Source: Proteiniphilum sp. UBA5384 (lineage in GTDB: Bacteria; Bacteroidota; Bacteroidia; Bacteroidales; Dysgonomonadaceae). From it: 64,000 bases of DNA. Within the stretch, counting starts at the first letter, position 1; each line of letters opens with the position of its first letter. Below, one piece after another: positions 1-6,982 of the stretch. The position numbers and the translations under genes were made by a program. The notes beneath the pieces are model-generated. The model did not search any database. It was given only the letters and a program-made list of their open reading frames with translations, and was not told the DNA's origin. The stretch covers positions 1-64,000 of the forward strand of contig NZ_DHOS01000052.1 of the NCBI RefSeq assembly GCF_002410825.1, given 5' to 3'.

Positions 1-72
1 GGAAGTAAATTCAAAACAGGTTCTGAATATCTTCACTCCCTGAATATGCTTTCGAATATTTATAGCTGCTAT

Positions 73-1080
73 TTATCTAACCCAATTTACAGGATTTATT
101 TTTCTCAAAAAAATTGCTTTTTTCCTTTTTCTTTTATATTTCTCCCACTCTTTCCTCTCTTTAGTGTTATAGTAGCTTACATAAATATCGTCCTCTTTCG
201 AAGGTTCGATATTTATAAAACTCCACTTAATGGTCTTATCAGTTCTATTAATTTGATATCCAATCGGGGATATTTCTTCGAGATTTTCAAGCTTGATATC
301 ATGTAATTGCAATTCAATAGTGGCTTTTTCTATCAAGCCATACCATCCTGATCCGGTTTCCAGAATATACTTGAAATATCTATAGTCAGCACCATATCCT
401 TGTCCGGATGGAAGAGAATAGACTACTTTTATTTGTTTCCTTTCATTCTTGTCAAAATGAACCTTCCATACATACCACGGAAAATTGCCTTTTTGCATTT
501 GTTTTCTAAATGCCTGCCAAAGTGCTGACCCGAGATGCGGTTGTGTTTCCCTCCATTTGAATAATTCCTCCAAAGCTTCTCTGGCCACTTGATCTGACGG
601 ATTTGTGGAATATTCATAAAAAATATTATCCTCTTCAGTTACATTGTTTGCTGAATATATACTATCTCTCTTCCGCTGGTATTCTTTCTCAATATAGTGT
701 ACATGCATATAGGCATTGTAGATACTGTCTAATTCCGGGGGAACACCAATATCATCTTCTGTTAGCATCTCATTGTCCACAAAAATGCTGAAATGGGACT
801 TATCATCATCAGAATAATCACCTGGGTACCAATATTGAAAATTCATTACCGGAAAACCGATCTGGATAGTAGTACTATCTCCAAGGTTCAGTAATTCGAA
901 GGTGCATGATACTATGGAGGAGTCGTTATACAGGTCAGCATATACATATTCTGTCGTCATCTGGATTTCACAACTGTCACTTGTGTAAATTCCTTTGACT
1001 TCAATCGGGCTGGGGGCAATGTCCGCATTCACTTTGTGAAATAGTACAAAAACTGTCAATAATAATGCGCTCTTTTTCAT
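73..1080 (-). CDS. Secreted protein of unknown function (DUF4424-like)
   Basis: 335 residues. The N-terminus (MKKSALLLTVFVLFHKVNA) is a signal peptide with likely cleavage after NA, so the protein is exported; no lipobox Cys follows. Residues about 20-80 contain a pattern (an IQMTTEYVYADLY strand, then a TFELLNLGD segment and an IGFP motif) reminiscent of DUF4424-type secreted proteins, but I cannot confirm this without a profile search. The C-terminal 30 residues are rich in Lys/Arg, which is odd for a secreted protein. The ATG overlaps the stop of the upstream lipoprotein gene by one base (TAATG), so the two are probably translated together. Function unknown. Confidence 0.75.
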   Translation of the reverse strand: MKKSALLLTVFVLFHKVNADIAPSPIEVKGIYTSDSCEIQMTTEYVYADLYNDSSIVSCTFELLNLGDSTTIQIGFPVMNFQYWYPGDYSDDDKSHFSIFVDNEMLTEDDIGVPPELDSIYNAYMHVHYIEKEYQRKRDSIYSANNVTEEDNIFYEYSTNPSDQVAREALEELFKWRETQPHLGSALWQAFRKQMQKGNFPWYVWKVHFDKNERKQIKVVYSLPSGQGYGADYRYFKYILETGSGWYGLIEKATIELQLHDIKLENLEEISPIGYQINRTDKTIKWSFINIEPSKEDDIYVSYYNTKERKEWEKYKRKRKKAIFLRKINPVNWVR

Positions 1081-1583
1081 TATCTATTCTTTTTATTTTT
1101 CGAGAACTTCCCTGTTGGAACATCATCCACGAGATTAATTACGAAATTAAGTTTCCTTTCGGACTGATCGACTTTGATGCCATTAAAGTAAATCTGACCG
1201 GGAGGTTGTAAACAATCAGAAAAAGAAACGGAATAAAAATTTCCAAAGCTATAGTAATTCTTTTGGGCTGGATATATTTTTTCTCCACCTTGAAAGTAAT
1301 AGATATCGCTTTCGTCGAAAATAAATTCAACGGTATCATGAAGAAGAACAGTTATATGTCCCTGGATAAAATTCTTACTCCTTCTATCATAATAATTAGA
1401 TGCTTGGAAAGTAAGAGTATAGTTTACGTCTCCAATAGTAAAAGTTGTATATTCCGGACTAATTTGGACTTTCATGATCCGGGGACCACAATCGACTAAT
1501 GGCATAGAACAACAGCCTGATAGTAGAAATATAGCACTCATACTAATCAATGCCATTGGTAGGATGAATAAGTTATACTTCAT
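1080..1583 (-). CDS. Putative lipoprotein, unknown function
   Basis: 167 residues. The signal peptide ends in the lipobox LLSGC (Cys about residue 24), so it should be a lipid-anchored envelope protein. The rest is beta-rich with no family I recognise. It lies in a minus-strand series of exported proteins and its stop overlaps the start of the next secreted protein by one base, suggesting an operon. About 85 bases separate it from the repeat-bearing lipoprotein gene upstream; that gap shows no clear terminator or promoter. Function unknown. Confidence 0.7.
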   Translation of the reverse strand: MKYNLFILPMALISMSAIFLLSGCCSMPLVDCGPRIMKVQISPEYTTFTIGDVNYTLTFQASNYYDRRSKNFIQGHITVLLHDTVEFIFDESDIYYFQGGEKIYPAQKNYYSFGNFYSVSFSDCLQPPGQIYFNGIKVDQSERKLNFVINLVDDVPTGKFSKNKKNR

Positions 1584-1667
1584 TAGATATTTGGCTTTAA
1601 ATTATACATGCTCGTCTAATATCCTTGTTAATTATGGTTACGCATAACTTAAAGAGTGATGAAAAAA

Positions 1668-2207
1668 TTATTTGACAAATATAGACATTGCCTGTGAATT
1701 ATTCTTGCCTTCGGTAGTAAGGTTTAGTTTTTTTCCATTTCTCCAGAGGGTGGCTTTCAGGTATCCGGGGATAAGAAGATTTCCCTCTGTCTTTCCTTCT
1801 ACCGTCACATAGCCTGATGTATATACATCTCCATTTGACACAAAAACAGAAAAGAACACGATCGCGTCTTTATCATCGGCGATATTTTGTACGATGCCAT
1901 TTTTCCATAATCTGGCCTTATTATCCTCGACTCCCGCTGCATATACATCGTCACCGGAAACGTAAACAGTATATGCCCGTGAGCTATTGTTGCCATTTGT
2001 AAGTTTTTCCATCTTCCCATTTTTCCAGAGTCTGGCTACCGGTTTTTCATCCTGGATATTCTCAAATCCTGCGACGAACACATTTTGGCCTGTCGGCCAT
2101 TCTCCCGTTTCTTCTTGTCCCTCTTCAGGAAGGGAATCCTGTCCACAACCTGAAAAGAATAATGTTGTAAGAAGACAGATGCTTAAAAAACGAATTTTAT
2201 TGAACAT
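1668..2207 (-). CDS. Repeat-containing lipoprotein, probably C-terminally truncated
   Basis: 179 residues with the lipobox FFSGC near residue 21. The mature part is built from repeats of about 45 residues, each with a VYVSGDDVYAAG-like strand pair followed by ARLWKNG (LWKNG, LWKNG and LWRNG are visible), a layout like that of bacterial WD/kelch-like propellers. The last unit starts normally (NNSSRAYTVYV earlier, NNSQAMSIFV here) and stops at once after IFVK, in the middle of a strand. A propeller would need more units, so the protein may be truncated by mutation. Role unknown; it follows a predicted outer-membrane protein and another lipoprotein on the same strand. Confidence 0.7.
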   Translation of the reverse strand: MFNKIRFLSICLLTTLFFSGCGQDSLPEEGQEETGEWPTGQNVFVAGFENIQDEKPVARLWKNGKMEKLTNGNNSSRAYTVYVSGDDVYAAGVEDNKARLWKNGIVQNIADDKDAIVFFSVFVSNGDVYTSGYVTVEGKTEGNLLIPGYLKATLWRNGKKLNLTTEGKNNSQAMSIFVK

Positions 2208-2256
2208 GATTTTCTAAATTGATGGTGGATAGTCTTTTGTAGGATTCCAGCCAGCT

Positions 2257-2784
2257 TTATTTTTTCTTCTTTTCAATTTGGATGACACGTGGTTGGATGG
2301 TGTCATTGGCGGTGGCATCAATTACATAAAACCGAGGTTGCTCGGTGGACTCTTCCGTTATGGGCATGATGGTGTACTGTTTCCCTTCTTCCACAGTGAA
2401 TGTAAGCTTGTAGTGCGTATGAGGATTATTGGATTCTGCAATGGATGCCCCGATTATGCCGAACATCGCTCCCGACATGGCTGTCTTGTCTTTCCATTGC
2501 TGGAAGTGGCGGATCTCCACTGTCCGTTCACCGGGTAATACATCGGTATATTTCGGGAAGCCTTTCATATAACTACCCACTGAAACTGTATCCACTTTTA
2601 TGAGAAAGGCTGACTCGGAAGTTTTCTTCCCTTTGATCCTCAGCTTATGGTCTCCTTGCAGGATACGGGCAAGGTCTGAAGATTCCATTTTTGTCCCTTG
2701 ATACCCTTTGGTACTGCCACAACCCGCCAAAAGAATCATACCGGAGAGGAGGATTGCTAAAAAAATAAGTTCATTTGTTTTCAT
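2257..2784 (-). CDS. Putative lipoprotein, unknown function
   Basis: 175 residues. The signal peptide ends in the lipobox LLAGC (Cys about 22), so the protein is probably anchored in the envelope. A short segment rich in Gly/Ala (MSGAMFGIIGASIAE, about residues 104-118) could be a membrane-interacting helix. The C-terminus is a Lys tail (IEKKKK). The HYKLTFTVEEGKQYTI stretch resembles the strand pattern of small Bacteroidota lipoproteins, but no specific family is recognised. It is 58 bases downstream of the barrel protein gene on the same strand and probably belongs to the unit led by the ECF sigma gene. Confidence 0.7.
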   Translation of the reverse strand: MKTNELIFLAILLSGMILLAGCGSTKGYQGTKMESSDLARILQGDHKLRIKGKKTSESAFLIKVDTVSVGSYMKGFPKYTDVLPGERTVEIRHFQQWKDKTAMSGAMFGIIGASIAESNNPHTHYKLTFTVEEGKQYTIMPITEESTEQPRFYVIDATANDTIQPRVIQIEKKKK

Positions 2785-2842
2785 ACGTGATACTTTGTTT
2801 GTTATTAAGACAGATTATTATATTGACTTGATTATATTGCCA

Positions 2843-3547
2843 TTACCATGTGCGGAAACTGATAAAAGCAGTAGCCATCAGGTTGGAGATGTTCATTGTC
2901 TCATCCAGTTTTGCGGTTTGTCCTCCTGATTTAAGAGAGTTGATTGTTCCCAGGGTATAAGAGAGTTTTACACCGACTCCCGTTTTATCATTTAGCTTGT
3001 ATTCACCGGCCAGCCCGGCATTAAATCCGAAAGTGGTAGCGTGCATACTGCCTTTTCTTCCATCTAAATCCATCTTGTCTTTATAGAAGAGGGGGCCGAC
3101 GGCAAAGGAGGAGAGCAGCAGGAATTTGGAGGATTCAATGCGGCCTACAAATGAGGGACCTACAAACAATATGTTTTGAGATTCCTTGTATTTATTCACA
3201 GTCCCAAAATCAGGAATGTCGATGTTCTTGCCGGAAGTGGGTGATGAACAGAAGTTTGCATTGAACCCTAATCCCCATCCCTCTTTGAAGAAATATTGCG
3301 CGTCAGCGTCGATAGTGAATCCATGTCTCAACTTTTTGCTCATATCATCGAGTTTGGAATCACCCGTTTTTTGGATTTTTCCCAAGCGGAAAGCATAACC
3401 ACCACCCACGGAAAACCGGAAATCCTTGTAATTCTGTGGAGATGCATATTCCACTTCATAGGAGGTTGCCTGCTGCGCGGTGGCAGATGTAGCAGCTAAC
3501 ACGCTAATGATAGCGGCAGCCATTGCAATTAAATAGATTTGTTTCAT
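2843..3547 (-). CDS. Outer-membrane beta-barrel protein (PorT/OmpA-barrel-like)
   Basis: 234 residues. A signal peptide ends at ATAQQA. The mature chain is a series of alternating amphipathic strands (FRFSVGGGYAFRLG, GFTIDADAQYFF, WGLGFNANF, FGFNAGLAGEYKL, TGVGVKLSYTLG) and ends in an aromatic residue after ATAFISFRTW, all typical of 8-stranded outer-membrane barrels annotated as PorT-like/outer-membrane beta-barrel domain in Bacteroidota. Its place just behind an ECF sigma/FecR pair suggests it is a target of that pair; such pairs more often precede a SusC gene. What it binds or transports is unknown. Confidence 0.75.
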   Translation of the reverse strand: MKQIYLIAMAAAIISVLAATSATAQQATSYEVEYASPQNYKDFRFSVGGGYAFRLGKIQKTGDSKLDDMSKKLRHGFTIDADAQYFFKEGWGLGFNANFCSSPTSGKNIDIPDFGTVNKYKESQNILFVGPSFVGRIESSKFLLLSSFAVGPLFYKDKMDLDGRKGSMHATTFGFNAGLAGEYKLNDKTGVGVKLSYTLGTINSLKSGGQTAKLDETMNISNLMATAFISFRTW

Positions 3548-3585
3548 AGATGTAATGAATAAAAAAGTGTTGCGTTTTTGTTTTA

Positions 3586-4409
3586 TTATTGTGACATAAC
3601 AGCAATATGGCTGTCGAGCGTGATATTGATGATATTGATAATTTCTATGATACTTTTTTGGGTGAAAGAGGAACTGAATGTGAGTTCCGACTCATTGTCG
3701 GGTAATTCAATTTGAACCTTATAGAAGTGTGACAACACCATCACTATTTCTCTCAGTCTTGTATTGTCGAAAGAGAGTGATTGTGTTTTGGTGTTGATTT
3801 TCATCTTACTATCGGGTGAAGCTACTTTTATCGTTTTGTTCTCTGCATTGTAATGAACGGTCATGCCGGCAGTGCACAGTAATGGAACTTGCAGATCGTC
3901 CGGCGTAAATCGTACTATTCCGGATTTCACGCTGAGCTGTGTCTCGACATTATCGGCAGTAACGGTAAACTCCGTGCCAAGCACTTCTATTTGGGCGGCG
4001 GGAGTAGAGACGATAAAAGGTTTTGCTTCATCGCGGGTGACGGCGAACGCTATTTCTCCCTGCATCGAAACTCGCCGTTCGATTTTATCGAAATCCTTTT
4101 CGTATTTCAATTCCGCCCCTTTTTGCATCACGATCCTGGTTTGGTCGGGAAGTGTGATTCAGTGTGATCGTATCCGGCAATGAGCGTATCACCCCTTTCG
4201 GCCGTGAGATACAAAATTCCTGCGGTGATCACAACGATTGCTACTACCGCAACACGCCACAACAGAGTCAATGACCGCCGTTCCGTCGCGATTCCTACAC
4301 GCTCACGTATTTGAGGCCAGGCTTTACGGCTGTCGAACCTGCCGGGCTGATAGTGCCGGGCAACAAAACGTACTGATTCTTCTATTATATCGACCTCTGA
4401 CTGTTCCAT
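3586..4409 (-). pseudogene. fecR-type anti-sigma factor, split by a frameshift
   Basis: Two overlapping reading frames together make one FecR-family protein of about 274 residues. The first (4128-4409) has the cytoplasmic sigma-binding part and a membrane helix (LLWRVAVVAIVVITAGILYL) and runs into a stop shortly after GYDHTE. The second (3586-4131 and a little upstream) holds the periplasmic part: reading back from its first Met gives ITLPDQTRIVMQKGAEL, the usual TLPDG-type FecR motif, then VLGTEFTV and a C-terminal DUF4974-like domain. Frames join perfectly if one base is added at 4158-4159, where a run of T on the plus strand is two long instead of three. I see no slippery heptamer, so this is either a real inactivating deletion or a sequencing error. 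Confidence 0.8.
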
Positions 4410-4485
4410 AACGATAATATATACCGGATTATCTACCTATATGATACAAGAAAGTGAAAAATCCCTCACTTGAAAGTGAGAAATA

Positions 4486-4998
4486 TTATGCAAAAAAGAA
4501 AAGCCAAGCCCGGATATCTTTGTTCCGAAGCGTTTGCATTGCACGGAATACGTGATTTTCAACGGTTTTTATGGATAATCCGGTTTGTGTTGCGATCTCC
4601 TTGTAACTCATACCATCGCGTTTTGCCATCAGAAAAATCTCACGGCGGCGTTCCGGCAGTTCATCGATCATTTTCCAGATGCGGGCTTCCATCTTTGCAC
4701 GGTTTTCCTGTTCTTCCTCACTAAAAAGAGGCATATCGGGAGAAAGCGTATCCAGTTGAGTGGAGGGTTTGGCATCGCGGATATGTGTCAGGCAGTTGTT
4801 CCTGACAGCCGTATATAGATAAGACTTCACAGATTTGATCATTTCTATCTGCTCCCTTTTATCCCAGAGACTTACGAATGTTTCTTGTACCACATCCTCA
4901 GCTTCTTCAGCATTACACATGAAATGGAGGGCATGCAGGCAAAGCGGACGGTAATAAGTATGGAAATATTCGGAGAACTTCTTTTCTAAAACTCGCAT
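4486..4998 (-). CDS. ECF RNA polymerase sigma factor (sigma-70 family)
   Basis: About 170 residues. Region 2 shows the AEDVVQETFVSLW motif used for core and -10 recognition (about residues 30-45), followed by VKSYLYTAVRNNCL; region 4 has LPERRREIFLMAKRDGMSYKEIA and a helix-turn-helix ending in TVENHVFRAMQTLR. This is the usual Bacteroidota ECF type that works with FecR-like membrane anti-sigma factors, and a fecR homologue (frameshifted) follows 76 bases downstream. I prefer ATG at 4998 (MRVLEKKFSEYF) over the TTG two codons upstream. The start overlaps the end of the preceding small ORF. If the partner fecR is really broken, this sigma factor may be unrestrained. Confidence 0.85.
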   Translation of the reverse strand: MRVLEKKFSEYFHTYYRPLCLHALHFMCNAEEAEDVVQETFVSLWDKREQIEMIKSVKSYLYTAVRNNCLTHIRDAKPSTQLDTLSPDMPLFSEEEQENRAKMEARIWKMIDELPERRREIFLMAKRDGMSYKEIATQTGLSIKTVENHVFRAMQTLRNKDIRAWLFFFA

Positions 4999-5276
4999 CG
5001 GCAATTAGTAGTTCTACCTTCATCGATATCTTTTAATCCCCTTTCTACTCCTGCTTTTTGCTCATCAGACAGATCATTCCACCAGTCATTATGATGTGTC
5101 TTGTTTTCTTTTACAACTTTCAGATAATTGATTATCTCTTCATCTTCAAGCCGGATAAGCCATTCAATAAGTTCAATTTCATTAGGCGTTTTTTCGCCAT
5201 GGCATATCACAAGCAAGCTTGGATCTGCCCATTTGGCTTGACGAAAACGTTCCAATTTTACAGCATCGTATCCCAT
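4986..5276 (-). CDS. Small acidic protein, antitoxin-like C-terminus
   Basis: About 96 residues from ATG at 5276 (a TTG two codons upstream is also possible). The body is charged and helical. The segment WWNDLSDEQKAGVERGLKDIDEGR is very like the C-terminal helix of small antitoxins that pair with RelE/ParE toxins (pattern W-x-LS-x-E-x(4)-I-x-GL-x-DI-x-GR). Instead of a toxin gene, the next gene is the ECF sigma factor, whose start overlaps this gene's last codons; after GRTT the usual tail is replaced by NCRCEF. It may be an orphan antitoxin or a protein recruited to another role. Assignment is by motif memory only. Confidence 0.6.
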   Translation of the reverse strand: MGYDAVKLERFRQAKWADPSLLVICHGEKTPNEIELIEWLIRLEDEEIINYLKVVKENKTHHNDWWNDLSDEQKAGVERGLKDIDEGRTTNCRCEF

Positions 5277-5299
5277 AATCAACTTTTTTGTTCAAATGG

Positions 5300-6361
5300 T
5301 TATTCGATTGGAATTGTTCTTTTTTCCTTGCTGCTTTGGAATGCCAGTTCAATGATCCGCATTACATTGAGGGCTTCTTCCGGTTTGACGGCAATAGTTG
5401 CCTTGCCGTTGATGGCATCACGCAGGTTGATGAAATAGTCGCGGTAATCGCCATGCTCGCTTTCCAGTTTTCCCTGTATTTTCACACCCTTGTATTCGGC
5501 GTTGATAGTACCCCAGATAGTTTCGGGCTCACGTCCCCAGTCTTTCCCCTCGGGTTTGGCACCGCCATCGAGCGTGGCTTCCTGGACGTCGAGACCATAT
5601 TTCACAAAAGAGCCGTTGGTGCCATGGAGCAGATAGGTGGCTCCGGGGATACGACAAATCATTCCCGATTTCAGGGTAGCGGTGAAGGTAGGATAGTGGA
5701 GTCGCACATCGAAATGGTCGTCTGTTTTTGCCCAGGGGCGCTGTGAATTGATTTCGGCCGTGACTGCTTCCGGCATGCCGAAAAACCAGAGCGCCTGGTC
5801 GATCAGATGTGCCCCCAGATCATAAAAGATTCCCGACCCGGGTAGGGGCTGTTCCCGCCATGCTCGGCCGGGACGGGGATCACTACGGTAGCGGTCGAAG
5901 TGTGTTTCATAATCCACGATCTCGCCAAGGAGCCCGCTGTCAAGCAGTTTTTTCACTGTTTTAGTGTCACTGGTGAAACGACGGTTGTGATAGACGGTAA
6001 GGATTTTTTGCTGCCGCCTGGATATCTCGATCAGTTCGGTGGCTTCTTCTACATCCACTGTGAATGGTTTTTCTACCACCACATGCTTGCCGGCCAACAG
6101 AGCCTCTCGTGCCCAACGGAAATGGTCGGTATTGGGTGAAGTGACAATGACCAGATCGATTTCCGGATCATCAATGATCCCTTTGCCATCCGGGACTATT
6201 GCGGTAATGGGATACCGTTCTTCAATCATTGCACCTCTTCCGGGATTGGAGGTGCTGATCTTGGTGAGTTCAAATCCCTCTATCACATCGATGAAAGGAG
6301 CATGAAACACCCGGCCGGAAAGTCCGTAACCGATAATGCCTGTACGAATGTTGGTTGACAT
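5300..6361 (-). CDS. Gfo/Idh/MocA family oxidoreductase
   Basis: 353 residues, normal for the family. The N-terminal Rossmann fold has GIIGYGLSGRVFHAPF (NAD(P) binding, residues 8-23), then VTSPNTDH and the family signature EKPFTVD (about residues 98-104). The C-terminal beta-sheet domain has GSGIFYDLGAHLIDQAL, where Asp and His are the expected catalytic positions. The overall pattern matches the YdgJ-like, scyllo-inositol dehydrogenase-type branch, so it probably oxidises a cyclic polyol or sugar with NAD(P); the substrate cannot be told from sequence. It is 42 bases downstream of rdgB, probably as the last gene of the aroA-porW-rdgB unit. Confidence 0.88.
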   Translation of the reverse strand: MSTNIRTGIIGYGLSGRVFHAPFIDVIEGFELTKISTSNPGRGAMIEERYPITAIVPDGKGIIDDPEIDLVIVTSPNTDHFRWAREALLAGKHVVVEKPFTVDVEEATELIEISRRQQKILTVYHNRRFTSDTKTVKKLLDSGLLGEIVDYETHFDRYRSDPRPGRAWREQPLPGSGIFYDLGAHLIDQALWFFGMPEAVTAEINSQRPWAKTDDHFDVRLHYPTFTATLKSGMICRIPGATYLLHGTNGSFVKYGLDVQEATLDGGAKPEGKDWGREPETIWGTINAEYKGVKIQGKLESEHGDYRDYFINLRDAINGKATIAVKPEEALNVMRIIELAFQSSKEKRTIPIE

Positions 6362-6403
6362 GATTTTTATGATTTACTGATTTGGTAATTTACTGATTAT
6401 CTT

Positions 6404-6982
6404 TTAATATTTCAGCAGGAAATCGACGAGTTTCTTCATGGCCAATGCCCGGTGACTGATATTATTTTTTACTTCGTTACCCAGTTCAGCGAAGGTTTCA
6501 TCATACCCATCGGGCATGAAAATGGGGTCGTACCCGAACCCGGTATTGCCCCGTTTATCTTCTATAATCGTTCCTTTGATCACCCCGTCGAAAAGATATT
6601 CCTTGCCGTTAAGAACCAGTGCGATTACAGTCCTGAATTGGGCTGTGCGGTGTTCAATCCCTTGTAGGGCAGCGAGTAATTTGTTCATATTGTCTGCAAA
6701 GCTGCAACCTTCTCCCGCATACCGGGCCGAATAAACGCCGGGTGCTCCTTCCAATGCGTCCACCTCCAGGCCGGTATCGTCTGCAAAGCAGTTATATCCA
6801 TATTTCTCTTTGACGAATCGTGCTTTAATCAGCGCATTCTCCTCTAATGTACTGCCTGTTTCTTCGATCTCTTCGTGGCAATTGATATCATTGAGACCCA
6901 GGATCCGTAACTTTCCATTTGTAATCTCACGGATTTCGTCAAGCTTATGTGGATTGTTAGTGGCAAAAACCAATTCTTTCAT
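6404..6982 (-). CDS. rdgB: XTP/dITP diphosphatase (non-canonical purine NTP pyrophosphatase)
   Basis: 192 residues, full length for the Ham1/RdgB family. It hydrolyses dITP, XTP and related deaminated purine nucleotides to monophosphates and pyrophosphate, keeping them out of DNA and RNA. Visible motifs are ATNNPHKLDEI at the N-terminus (substrate loop), FADDTGLEVDAL with the catalytic/metal acidic residues, GFGYDPIF and SHRALAM near the C-terminus. The ATG overlaps the stop of porW by four bases (ATGA), so translation is probably coupled. Cytoplasmic enzyme. Confidence 0.95.
   Translation of the reverse strand: MKELVFATNNPHKLDEIREITNGKLRILGLNDINCHEEIEETGSTLEENALIKARFVKEKYGYNCFADDTGLEVDALEGAPGVYSARYAGEGCSFADNMNKLLAALQGIEHRTAQFRTVIALVLNGKEYLFDGVIKGTIIEDKRGNTGFGYDPIFMPDGYDETFAELGNEVKNNISHRALAMKKLVDFLLKY

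Noticed and set aside
4120..4170. Programmed ribosomal frameshift in fecR
   Set aside because: No slippery heptamer or following stem-loop is visible at the junction; a lost base fits better.
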